Origin: Diospyros lotus
Lineage: Eukaryota > Streptophyta > Magnoliopsida > Ericales > Ebenaceae
Direction: 5' to 3'
Assembly: GCF_014633365.1 (NCBI RefSeq)
Contig: NC_068349.1
Span: 24,442,753-24,506,752, forward strand
DNA: 64,000 nucleotides
Under the pieces are notes generated by a model. It saw only the letters and a list, made by a program, of their open reading frames with translations, was not told where the DNA came from and did no database searches. Of the stretch, positions 22,548-33,260 are shown in pieces. The translations under genes were made by a program, and so were the position numbers. Positions within the stretch are counted from its first letter, which is position 1; each line of letters opens with the position of its first letter.

Positions 22548-23911
22548 CCTGGCCGATTTGTTTGTTAAGGCAAACAAGTATATCCTCCACACCGAGATCA
22601 TGAGGAATGTGGGGGGGGGGGAATGAAGACAAAGAACGAAAGAGAAAAGATTATGAAGGGAAAGAAGAGTCTGTACGATGACAGGAAAGGGTTAGAAGAG
22701 CAGATGCACCTAAACCTCAGTTTAATCATTATACTCGACTTTTGCAACCACGGTCAGCTATATTAGCCGTAGTAGAGGGGGAGGGACTCCTTAAACTACC
22801 CTGCAGAGTTGATAGACCCATGCAAAAAAACCAAGGGGAGTATTGTAGATACCATCGAACCCAGGGACATTCCACAGATCATTGCAGAGAATTGAAGAAT
22901 CAGATCGAAATGCTCATTCTAGAGGAGCACTTATAAAGATATGTGAGAAATGAAGAAGAAGAAGGCTGAGAACCCCAACAAAGGGAAGACAGGTGTGATG
23001 GGCATGAAAGACAAAACCTAAGGCAGCAAGAGAGAAGAAGAGATCGTAGGAAAGATCCTCATTTAGACAATGAGCCAACTCAATAAGCCATTCACGTTAT
23101 TTCAGGAGGGGAAACCCTAGGTGGGGACACGTCGGCCTCCCGAAAGGCATATGCCCGTCAAGCCTACCAGGTTAATTTAGTGATGGAAGTTAGAGATGAT
23201 GAAGAGCCAATTACATTCACCCCTGCCGACCGAGGTGATATAATACCCCCGCATGATGATCTAATGGTTATTTCAGCAGTCGTGGCCAAACACCCCATCA
23301 GTAGAATTCTGGTAGATAATGACAGTTCTATCAATTTGATTTACTGGAATTGTTTTGAGCAGATGCATTTATCTCATGATCGATTAAGAAAAGTGTCCTC
23401 GCCCTTGTACAGCTTCACTAAGGAAGCAGTCCCAGTTGCAGGATCTATTCAATTACCCATCACGTTGGGTGCGGACCCCCAAATCGTGACTCGATAAGTG
23501 AATTTTATGGTGGTTAAAACCTCCTCGGCGACATACAACATGATTTTGGGCCGCCCACTACTCAATGATCTGAGGGCCGTGGTGTCCTCATGCTACTTAT
23601 TGATGAAGTTCCCTATGACTGTCGAAGTTGGATAGGTTCGAGGAGACCAAAAGAAGGCACGAACCTATTATGTGTCATCTACAAAAGGAAAGAGAACTGA
23701 GGTAACCTTATTTATTGTAGGGAAGGCTATACATAAATCCTTGGAAGAAGGAGTGGCTCGCAAACCTCAACCCGTTGAAGAATTAGAGGTAGTGCATCTG
23801 AGTGAAGTGGATTCTGAGAAATTAGCATATGTTGGCTCACAACTTCTGGAACATATAAAAGAAGAGATTATGAAATGCTTGTGAGAAAATTCAGACGTAT
23901 TTGCTTGTGAA
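22548..23911 (+). pseudogene. gag-pro: Tat-type gag C-terminus and protease remnant (Tat-2)
   Basis: A single plus-strand frame with several stops. It begins inside gag (LADLFVKANKYILHTEIMRNV), passes a CX2H-type region (YCRYHRTQGHSTDHCRELKNQIE, 22836-22904) and enters the aspartic protease. The expected active-site triad appears as LVDNDSS near 23310-23330, with Asp in place of the essential Gly. LGRPLLNDL follows near 23545-23575. The text ends in the linker before reverse transcriptase (ENSDVFA) at about 23911, where Athila-C text starts on the other strand. The frame is interrupted at about 22937, 22970, 23084, 23497, 23634 and 23884. It has no LTRs of its own here. Confidence 0.8.
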
Positions 23912-25773
23912 ACAGTGGTGGGTGTTGGTTCTTTTAATCCAAGTTTCCTGAAAACAGAAAAGGGCATCAAATTAATACTTGCACCGAGGTCACATAAAGC
24001 CTTATCAAAATTAATTCCACCAATAGTGCAAGGAATAGAAAAGCTCCCTGGATCCTTAAGTTTTGGAGGCAATTTATTTTGTAGAATTGCAGAACATTCT
24101 TCATTAAGTTTCACCATCTCAAATTCCTCCAACTTTCTTTTGTTTGCAATTATGTCTTTCAAAAATTTGGCATAACTTGGCATCTGTGATATAGCATCAA
24201 GAAGAGGGATGTTAATATGCAATTTTTTAAACACCTCTAAAAATTTAGCAAATTGTTTATCCAAGTTAGCCTTCAAAAATCTTTTATGAAAAGGAAGAGG
24301 AGGTTTGTAAGATTTTAAATTAAGTGAAGAAGAACTCCTTTTTTTCTCTATTGATAAATCACGATCCTCTTCTTTGGCTTCCAGCTCTTGGTTTTCTTCC
24401 TCTTTTGTACACTCTTCATCTTTTTCTTTACTTTCAAGTTCTTTTCCACTTCGCAAAGTGATGGCTTTTACATGCTCCCTTGGATTCTTCTCAGTATTGC
24501 TAGGCAAGCCTCCTTGTGGTCTTTCTGAAATTGCTTGGGCAAGCTGTCCAATTTGAGTTTCTAAGCTTTGCATTCTTGCCTTTGTACTATTGATAAACTT
24601 TGCCATCATATCTTCCAAATTCGACTTCTTCTCTTGTGGAATTTGATGTTGTTGTTGAAAGCCGGGAGGCACTCTTTGTTGATTATTACTCCAAGAAAGA
24701 TTAGGATGGCTCCTCCATCCTGGATTGTAAGTGTTGGAGTAGGGATTAAAATTTGACTTGTTGCCACCATAGGAAATAAAATTAGCTTGTTCAGAAGAAC
24801 TAGAAGAAAAAGGATTTCCTACTTGACAATCTACACTAGCATGTCCCCCTCGCCCACAAAGCTCACAAGAAAGAAAATGGGGGGAAGAAGAAGAAGAAGA
24901 AGCATTCATAGCTGAAACCCCTAAATTACCCAAATTCTTATTTAATTCAGCAATTTGAACAGATAAAGCAGTGATAGAATCAACATTATAAATTCCAACT
25001 CCCTTTTTATTTGCTCTTTCATTGTCCCATTGATAACTGTTGGCTGCCATCTCTTCCAAAAGTTCATATGCTTCCTCAGGAGTTTTCCTCATAAGGGTAC
25101 CACCTACAGTTGCATCTAACATCGAACGAGAAGATTGATTAATGCCACTATAAAAAGTTTGTACTTGCATCCAAACAGGTAGACCATGGTGAGGACATTT
25201 CCTAAGCATTTCTTTAAATCTCTCCCACGACTCATATAAGGATTCATTACCAAATTGTGAAAAAGTTGTTATGTCATTCCTTAATTTAGCCGTTTTAGAA
25301 GGTGGAAAATATTTAGATAAAAACTTTTGTGCCAAATCATTCCATGTAGTAATAGAACCTGCTGGAAGAGAATTAAGCCATTCTTTTGCTCTATCTTTCA
25401 AGGAAAAGGGAAACAACCTAAGTCGAACTGCATCCTCACTAACTCCATTATGCCTAAAAGTATCACATATTTCAAGAAAATTAGCAATATGAGAGTTAGG
25501 ATCCTCATTAGGGCCAGAAAATTATACACTCATCTGGATCATCTGAATAATTGCAGGCTTGATCTCGAAGTTGTTTGCTTGCACATTGGGCCTTCTAATG
25601 CTTGAGGTAGTGCCATCCAGAGTAGGTGTAGCATATGAGCTCAATGTCCTTGGATTATTTTGAGTTTGTTGCTCTTGCTCCATTTTGCTCTTTTTCTCCT
25701 TCTTTTGCTTTTTCAAAGTTTTTTCAATTTCTTGATCAATAGGTATCAGTTCTCCACCACTACTCCGTGTCAT
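23912..25773 (-). pseudogene. gag-pro: Athila-C gag-protease, one stop and truncated
   Basis: The frame starts at ATG 25773 with MTRSS, as in the other Athila copies. A TAA near 25522 splits it, then it is open to the junction. The gag domain (FSLKDRAKEWLNSLPAG, FLSKYFPPSKTAK) spans roughly 25420-25000. A zinc knuckle CELCGRGGHASVDC lies at about 24875-24834. A charged Glu/Lys-rich linker spans about 24500-24320. The protease active-site text DLGASINLMP lies at about 24004-23975. After TPTTV the text becomes antisense Tat-2 sequence. Gag and protease roles are as in Athila-A, but the amino-acid sequence is clearly different, so this is a separate Athila family. Confidence 0.85.
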
Positions 25774-25957
25774 GCACCATGAAACCTACAAAGAAAAAGA
25801 AAAATACTAAAAATTAAAAATAAAATTTCTAAAAGATGAAAAAAAATAAATAATTAAATAAATAATTAAATTAAATTAAAATTACAAAACCTAAAAGAAA
25901 ACAAAAAGATGTTCAATCTAAGGCTAACTTATGTAGTTTTGATATGCAATAAACTAG

Positions 25958-25975
25958 TCCCCGGCAACGGCGCCA
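25958..25975 (-). promoter_or_regulatory. Primer-binding site of Athila-C (tRNA-Asp)
   Basis: On the minus strand TGGCGCCGTTGCCGGGGA, fully complementary to the 3' end of plant tRNA-Asp as I know it. It lies six bases from the LTR end at 25982. Confidence 0.9.
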
Positions 25976-25981
25976 AAAACT

Positions 25982-27541
25982 TGATGTCTGATTTACGCAC
26001 AATTAATTCGGGCAAGTGTAACCTAGTCAAATATGCGTATAGTGATAAAAAGATGTCGATCTCACGAGGACTAGATCACAATACCAAAACGATTCTAAAT
26101 TAACCTAAGTTGAACCAATTAATTAATTGATGAATAAAAAGAAAAATAAATGGAAAACTAGATTCTTTGTGAGAAATATTAATTAATGAGTGCACTAGGG
26201 TTTAGATTTCATTTAATCTGGGTTATGTAATTATTTATTCAACCCGATTCAAAACCACAAATACCTTTACAGTATTTTATAATTATTTGCATGTGATGGT
26301 GGATTTCCCTCAATTAATTAATAAGCTTTCTCAAGTCATATTAATCCTTTATTAATTCAATTTCACTGTCAGATTTCTGAGCAGATATCAACAAAATAAA
26401 TAAGCATCAAGTTCTTTGGAAACCTCTAATCTCGGAAGGGGATTTGACTCACTAAGCTTCCTCGATTCCCACACATGAGCTAATCATCTTTCGATCTCAT
26501 AGTCAAACATGTGTTTTATATTGCCTATGGATCTAATTTATAACAATTCTTTAGTCAGTCATGCATAAATCATTAAATCATTAAAAGGTGGCCAATCTTT
26601 TAAAGCATTAAATGCAACAATATAAATTCCTCACGCAAATAATAATCGGGTTTTGAATCGAACCAAACAAATACTCACATAATTCTAGAATTAAAATCCA
26701 TCCAAACCCTAGTTAAAATAAATTAACTAGACATTATTAACATAAAAATAAAAACAGAAAATTGAAGAAAGAGAAAAGAGTGCTTCCTGCCCAGATCTGA
26801 AACAGATTTGGGTCGCAATTGGTGCTGGTTGTTGTGCGACTGCCGGCTCCAATCTCTGTATTGTTCGCGACTTTAATTTCCCTTTATGGTGTTCGCTGCT
26901 TCTCTCCTTCAATTTCACTGTGCGCGGCTTCCCAATTGCTTCGCTGTGCGCCATCCCTCTCTTCAATTCGCTATGCCCATGCAGACCCCTCTTCAATTCC
27001 TCTTTAATATATATATATGTGTGCGCGGTGTGGGCCGCCCAAGCCTTCAATTTCAATTTCTTCACTGTGCTCCAATCTTCAAATATATTATTATATATAT
27101 ATGTGGCTCATGGAGCCCTAAGGCCTTCACACGCCACCGCCACCATTAGTATATATATATATATATATAATAGTTATTTTATTATAATATTATATATATA
27201 AATAATATAAGATAAAATATAATATATATATGAATATTATAGTTTAATATATAATATAATATATATAATATTTAATATACTATTAAATATAATAACTTTA
27301 ATTATATTATAATATTAATTATATAAAATATTTATTTATTTATTTTAAAATTAATTTTATAATATATATATTTTTTTTTTCTTTTTACGCCCAAATCTTC
27401 AAATTAATTTCCTTTGCCAAGTTCCTACAAAAAGAGATTAAAATAATATAAAATCCATATAAATACACATTTATGTAGGAAAATTAACACAAGGTTAAGA
27501 TAAAAATTAGATAAAAATATATATATAATTGAGCCCTATCA
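25982..27541 (-). repeat. 5' LTR of Athila-C
   Basis: On the minus strand it runs from TGATAGGGCTCAATTATAT (27541) to CAGACATCA (25982), 1560 bp. The middle is extremely AT-rich, with (TA)n and related runs at about 27150-27375. The far LTR is lost. The flank 27542-27546 is ATAAA. Confidence 0.8.
27150..27375. repeat. AT microsatellite-like tract
   Basis: Over 200 bases of nearly pure A and T with many ATAT and TATAA words, inside the Athila-C LTR. Any promoter prediction here would be unreliable. Confidence 0.85.
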
Positions 27542-28800
27542 ATAAATGCAAGGGTTTAAGCCATTTTCAAAAATGATTTTCAAAAATATTAAACATAGCA
27601 ACAGAAATAAGAACGAAAACACCTTGCAAGACCTGTTTCCAATGTCCATATGCTATTCAAAACTAAACCATGTCATAGGGGGTTTAGCAAATATACCTTT
27701 TAACACTTGAATGCTGATGTAAAGGTTGAAATCCTTTCGGTGGAAGCAACTCTTTGCTTCAAATAGCTCTCGAACAATATTTTGATTAGACCGAACTGGC
27801 TCTTGAAGACATGAGAGCCCTAGTCAATCCACGCTTCAGCGAATGGTCGAATCCCAACCCTCTCTCTTTGTGCTAGATAGAGAAAGTAAGGGAGATTAGG
27901 ACTGGAAATGAAATGGGTTTGAATCAATGAGGCTTCTCAAGCTTGGTAGTCTCACTATCAAGAATAATAGCTATGAGGAAGCAAAGGGAGCAATAGAAGA
28001 ATTCTAATCAGAAAGGGTTTATGTAATGACCCGTTAGAAGACCCAGTATTTATTCAAGAATTATTTAATTAATTGTTGAAATATTTGATTAAGAGATTTT
28101 GTCAATTAATTATTTAATGTGGCAATTTAGAGATTTTGAAGGAAAATAATAGCATTTAATTCTATTTAATTTTGGAGTTAAAAGAATTTGTCAAGGTGCC
28201 AATCTAGTAATTTTTAATTGAGAGAATAGTATTTAAATAGCATTTATTTTCATTTATTTTGTGAAAATTAAATGCAAGGGCATGAAGGTAATTCTAGAGT
28301 TTTATTTTTATTTGAGAGTTTTAATAATAATTTTTGTATTATTATTAATTAAGTGATATTATGTATTTAAGGGAGAGTGAGAATCCATGCGTGAGATGGA
28401 TTTAGATTGAGAGTCTCCTAGTTGTAATAGGAGGAGGATTCTAAGTTAATTAAGAATAAGGACTCCAAATTATAAAAGGACAAGGAGATGGGTTTCTAAG
28501 GCTATTTCTTTCTCTATATAAAGGCACATAAGCCATAGTTTTCTTCACGCCGCGTGAGGAGTAGAGACCCAATAAGTTTGTGAGTTACAGAAGTTGCTTT
28601 GCATAGGAGATTTTTGGTTGAGATCGTGTGAGTCGATCAAGATTTATCGAGGCAAGTATCTTCCCTGCAATCCCTTCCATTACAGGTTCATATTAGTTTC
28701 GTTTTTAGATTATTCTAGTTCTTCGTTGTAGTTTTAAGATTTATATCAGTAAGAAGAGATGTATATATATATATATGCGTATAACAGTGAAGTTATGAGC

Positions 28801-29064
28801 AAATTCTATTAATCCTTATCCATTTTGGATTGTAAGTTCTATTACTCCTTATCCATTTTGGATTGCAAGTTTTATTAATCCATATCCATTTTGGATTGTA
28901 AGTTCTATTACTCCATATTCATTTTAGATTGCAAGTTCTATTAATCCATATCCATTTTGGATTGCAAGTTCTATTACTCCTTCTCCATTTTGGATTGTGA
29001 GTTCTATTATTCTTTTTCCCATTTGGAGTGCAAGTCCTATTATTTCTTCTTTCTATTGACTTGC
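28801..29064 (+). repeat. 33-bp minisatellite, eight units
   Basis: Units start at 28801, 28834, 28867, 28900, 28933, 28966, 28999 and 29032. The core is AAGTTCTATTA followed by CCATTTTGGATTG. Units 1-6 alternate between TTAATCC and TTACTCC, giving a 66-bp higher-order period, and the last two units are diverged. The period is divisible by three, which produces an open frame without known function. Confidence 0.9.
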
Positions 29065-29284
29065 AAGTTCCTTCCTCATTTTATTTCTTTTAGAGGAAAG
29101 TTCTCATATATGCATGATTTTTATAGCGATTCAATCAAATATTATCTTTGAATCATCCTTAAAGTTGTTTTATATCGATTGGGATTTGTTTTCCAAATAT
29201 TTTATTCAAAATGGTGTAGAATCATTAAGTTTTGTTTCAGATTTCAGTTTTTGTTAGCGTTCATGTTCATCAAATTTAATTGTA

Positions 29285-29700
29285 GATATCCGAATGGGTC
29301 TTCCCATATCCGGATGAGTTCCAAGTTCCTTGCGTATGATATCCGGATGGTTCTTCGCACATCCAGATAGCTCATATTCGGATGCCCTTTCTTCTATCCG
29401 GATAGGTCTAGTATATCCGGATGCCTCCTTCCGTATTCGGATGCCTCTCTCCAAAGTTGAATTTTATATTCAAATAAGTCTCCTGATATATATATCCGAG
29501 TGCCTTGTGAGATATCCGGATGTCCAGAATTGTATCCGGATGTCCTAGTTTCCATCTGAATATATCCCAGCATATCTGAATAGCTTCTTATTTGAGGGCC
29601 AACGTATCTAGATGAGCCTCCTTTCTATTCGGATGTTTTTCCTTATATCCAAATATCCTCCCTAATATCCAGATGGCTTTTCCAAAAATCCAAGTGACTT
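29285..29700. repeat. Array of the palindrome ATCCGGAT at roughly 25-bp spacing
   Basis: Six exact copies of ATCCGGAT and about a dozen one- or two-base variants (ATTCGGAT, ATCCAGAT, ATCTGAAT and similar) recur every 20-32 bases, separated by unrelated spacers. Many variants look like loss of the central CG by transition. The array lies in the family F LTR, downstream of its TATA box. Confidence 0.85.
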
Positions 29701-32442
29701 CCAGTGATGTTTTAATTCAAGTTTTATTCAAATAAGATATTCAATACCTCCAAATATTGAATTTTATGCTAGAATATAATAAGTTAATCATGTCCATACC
29801 ATAATACATAATTCATAGAATCTTTGTATTCCAATATATTGAAGATGAGATTACATGTTTAGTGTTTATTATGGTATGTTCAGCATTATTTCATGAGATT
29901 ATGTGCATACATCTTGATGTGAGCATTGAGCATGACTTTATATGGAGCACTACATATCATGTGCCAGTATTTATATGAGCATTGCATTATGCGTGCCAAG
30001 CGGCTTAGTCCATGGGGATCCCACTAGTATCAGTTTCAGTTGCAACTCAGTTTATGAGTTGCTCGCCTAGTGACGACTAGGGGGCTAAGGGCTTTGCCCA
30101 CAGTATGTGCTTACATTTTTTTTCTGTTTACAGGATTCAGATCAGTCAGGTATGTTTTATCAGATTATGTGGGCCTATGAGCCAAAATTACATACCTACA
30201 TTTAGTTTACAGTTTATGTGCATTACATTTTTATGAATGCAAACAGATAGTGATTATACAGTACAAGTTTAGTGAGTTATTTATCAGTATCGATATTCTT
30301 CGATTCAGCTTCAATTATTCTTTTTAGCTTATTACTTGCTGAGCTTTGTAGCTCACCTTGTACTCTTCACCATTCTAGGTCCTAAAATGGGAGTATCAGA
30401 TGTGGGGTCTAGCAGTAATGCTCAGTAGTGTGTGTACTTGGAGCCGCTCAAGATAAAAGATGTCTGGGAGTCTGTTGAGTTTTGTAGTGTTTTGTCAGTT
30501 TAGATCTATTTTAGATTTCAATTGAGGGATTGTCCCTTAGTCAGAGTTTATGATTTTCAGTTTGTATTGACTCATAGTTTTTATTTTAATTGATTTAGAT
30601 ATTCATTTATGATATCAGATTTCAGATTATCAGTTAGTTTATTTTATTTTCCCCGTAGCACCTCTTCTCAGGCAATTCTGGGAGAGGGGGTGTTATAGTA
30701 TTTTGTATTCCAATATATTGAAGATCAGATTACATGTTTAGCATTTATTATGACATGATCAACATTATTTTGTGAGATTATGTGCATACATCTTGGTATG
30801 AGCATGGAGTATGATTTTATATGGAGCACTTCATATTGTATGCTAGCACGTTTGTGAGCATTGCATTGCATTATGCGTGCCAGGCAGCTTGTCCGCGGGG
30901 ATCCCATAGTATAAGTTTTAGCTCAGTTATGGGTTGTTCGCTTGGTGACGACCAGGGGGCTAGGGGCTTTTCCCACAGTATGTGCTTACAGTTTTTATGT
31001 ATGCAGGATTCAGATCAGCTAGGTATGTTTTATCAGATTATGTGAGCCTATGAACCAAAGTTGCATACTTGCATTTAGTTTACAGTTTATGTGCATTAGA
31101 TCTTATAAATGCAATCCAGTGATTATTATATCTCTCAGTACAAGTACAGTAAGTTTTTCTTTAGTATCGATATTCTTCGATTCAGCTTTAGTTATTCTTT
31201 CCATCTTATTACTTGCTGAGCTTTGTAGCTCACCTTGTACTCTTCACCCTTCCAGGTCCTAGTAGGAGAGTACCAGATGTGGGGCCTAGCAGCAGTGGTA
31301 TGTAGTGTCTACGTGGAGCCGCTTAAGATAAAAGATGTCTGAAAGTCTGTTGAGTTTTATAGTGTTTTGTCAGTTTAGATCTATTTTACATTTCAGTTGA
31401 GGGATTGTCCCGTAGACAGAGTTTATGCTTTTCAGTTTGTATTGACTCAGAGTTTTTATTTCAGTTGATTGAGATACTCCTTTAGGGTATCTAATTTTAG
31501 TTTATCAGTTAGTTTATTTTATTTTCCCCGTAGCACCTCTTCTCGGGCAATTTTAGGAAAGGGGTGTTACAGTTTAGGCTCTCTAGGGTTAGAAGGATTT
31601 GGGCTAGGTTTTTTGGAGAAATCAGAATGCAACAACACACTCATTCTTCTCCCATTTTGCTTATATATCAAATACCCAAAACCCTAGCTGCCCAAATTCT
31701 CTCATAACGAACAAGGGACATGCAAATCGAGCTGGGGGCATGGAGGAGACCAAAAGGACACATGTTGTCCTCCCTTTGTCCGCCCTCACCACGTGTCCCA
31801 GCTTTCGATTGTAAAAGACGACAAAAAGATCGTGCATTTGTGACCCTCTGCAATAGGACCGGTCAACTGCTCGAAAGGAGCTATCGACCATTTCTCTCGA
31901 AACTGGTCGATCGGTTCCTTAGCCTAACGATCATTTTGACCTCTTTATCCAAAATTTCTAGAAATTGCATCTAAGCCCGCTATTAACTCTTAATAACACT
32001 TTCATTATCTCATAATGACACTAAGTCCCCCGTTAACTCTTAATGGTATGCCCGTCAACTCTTGACGATTGCTCCTTATTAATTAATCATTTAACCCGAT
32101 CCGTTAACTCTTGATGGTAACGTCATGAACTCTTAATGACTGTTTCAGCCTTAATTGCTTAGTCAACCATCACACCCAGATATGCGTGTGACCTTCTAAG
32201 TTCACTACTAAGTAGCAATCACGACACATCAACCACCTTGACATTGACCAAACATTTTTGGTCTACAACGAGAATCTCTCCATCTCCTCAAGGTACCCCA
32301 AAAGACCCTGAGTGACAACTAACATTATGTCAAGGCGATCCTACCAGTAATGAAGTCTTACTTTAGAATAGAACCTATTGACACACATTTTTGTAATGCC
32401 CCACATCAAGCGATGGGAAGGTCTGGGATAACTTATCTTGAT

Positions 32443-32520
32443 GGGCCAACGCGAACTTTCCAAGGGAGTCACCCATCCTTGGGCTACCCCAAGTCAAGCA
32501 TGCTTAACTCTGGAGTTCTT
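32443..32520 (-). ncRNA. 5S rRNA-derived block in the left Cassandra-like LTR
   Basis: On the minus strand it matches the second half of plant 5S rRNA, with AGTTAAGCATGCTTG (box A region) and AGGATGGGTGACTCCC (box C region) in the right order and spacing. It is a 5S-like promoter relic in an LTR rather than a functional 5S gene, because the first part of 5S is not recognisable. Confidence 0.75.
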
Positions 32521-33183
32521 TGCCTACATTCAGCCCAAAAGGTATCCAGCTGGTGTTGTTTTCTTTCTTACTTATTCTCGATATATACTATCATTCTCTG
32601 GGCTCTTGTGGTATTACACACATTGTGTCATCATCATGGGTCCCACAGCTGCGGGTCAACTCTTAGTTTTTAGCCTTCAACGGGCAGGAGCTCCACCATA
32701 CTTATGAGCCCCTCAGTGGTTGCCCTCTGGGCAACCGATGTGGGATGAACCCAGTGAAGTTCGCTTAGGCCCATCAGGGTAAGTTGTCCTGAACCTTCTT
32801 ATCGTTCGATGCGGGGCGTTACAAAAATGTGTGTCAACATTTAACGCCGTCTGTGGGAGTTCCCCCTAATGGTCCCTACAACCCCCAATAAGGGAGGGGC
32901 TGATAAAGCCCAACCACACCTGCGGGGGGAGGGGGGATGGTGTGGATGTACCGGGTTAGTCCCACATCGGTTTCCCAGAGGGCAACCATTGAGGGGCTCA
33001 TAAGTGTGGTGGGCTCTTAGCTATTGAAGGGCGAGAGCTAAGAGTTGACCCGTAGTTGTGGGCCCGATGATGATGACACGATGTGTGTAATACCCCAAGA
33101 GTCTAGAGAAAAGTAGTATATATCGAGAATAAGTAAGGAAGGAAACAACACTAGCTGGATACCTTTTGAGTTGAATGTAGGCA

Positions 33184-33260
33184 AAGAACTCCCAAGTTAA
33201 GCTTGCTTGACCTGGGGTAGCCCAAGGATGGGTGACTCCCTTGGGAAGTTCGCGTTGGTC
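33184..33260 (+). ncRNA. 5S rRNA-derived block in the right Cassandra-like LTR
   Basis: Contains AGAACTCCCAAGTTAAGC, GCTTGCTTGACC, GGGGTAG and AAGGATGGGTGACTCCC, then TTGGGAAGTT. These line up with the internal RNA polymerase III promoter boxes of plant 5S rRNA. The sense orientation relative to the LTR is as known for Cassandra elements. Transcription by polymerase III is possible but not shown. Confidence 0.8.

Larger units (their letters stand above)
23912..27541 (-). mobile_element. Athila-type element, 3' truncated (Athila-C)
   Basis: On the minus strand: LTR 27541-25982, primer site 25975-25958, a short leader, and gag-protease from 25773 to about 23912, where the element stops abruptly against Tat-2. 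Reverse transcriptase, integrase and the 3' LTR are absent. Since neither partner shows an LTR edge at 23912, the contact is an illegitimate junction rather than a clean insertion. No target duplication can be tested. Confidence 0.85.
28022..31571 (+). mobile_element. Family F element: complete LTR plus truncated second LTR
   Basis: Flanked by perfect 5-bp duplications GTTTA (28017-28021 and 31572-31576). It starts TGTAATGACCCG and ends GGGTGTTACA. The first LTR is 28022-30697, ending GGGTGTTATA. From about 30702 the sequence repeats 29823-30697 up to the final end. The simplest reading is a full element that lost its internal region and the first two thirds of the 3' LTR in one deletion. A TATA box (TATATAAAGG) lies at 28515-28524. 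The LTR contains the repeat arrays at 28801-29064 and 29285-29700. No coding sequence remains. Confidence 0.85.

Noticed and set aside
27000..27375. Clustered TATA boxes as a host promoter
   Set aside because: Simple AT microsatellite inside the Athila-C LTR, with no downstream gene.
29285..29700. CRISPR-like array (short repeats with unlike spacers)
   Set aside because: Repeats are only 8-10 bp and degenerate, the spacing varies, and the locus is a plant LTR.
33184..33260. Possible functional 5S rRNA gene
   Set aside because: Only the promoter-bearing second half is recognisable, and it is embedded in a TRIM LTR with TG/CA ends.
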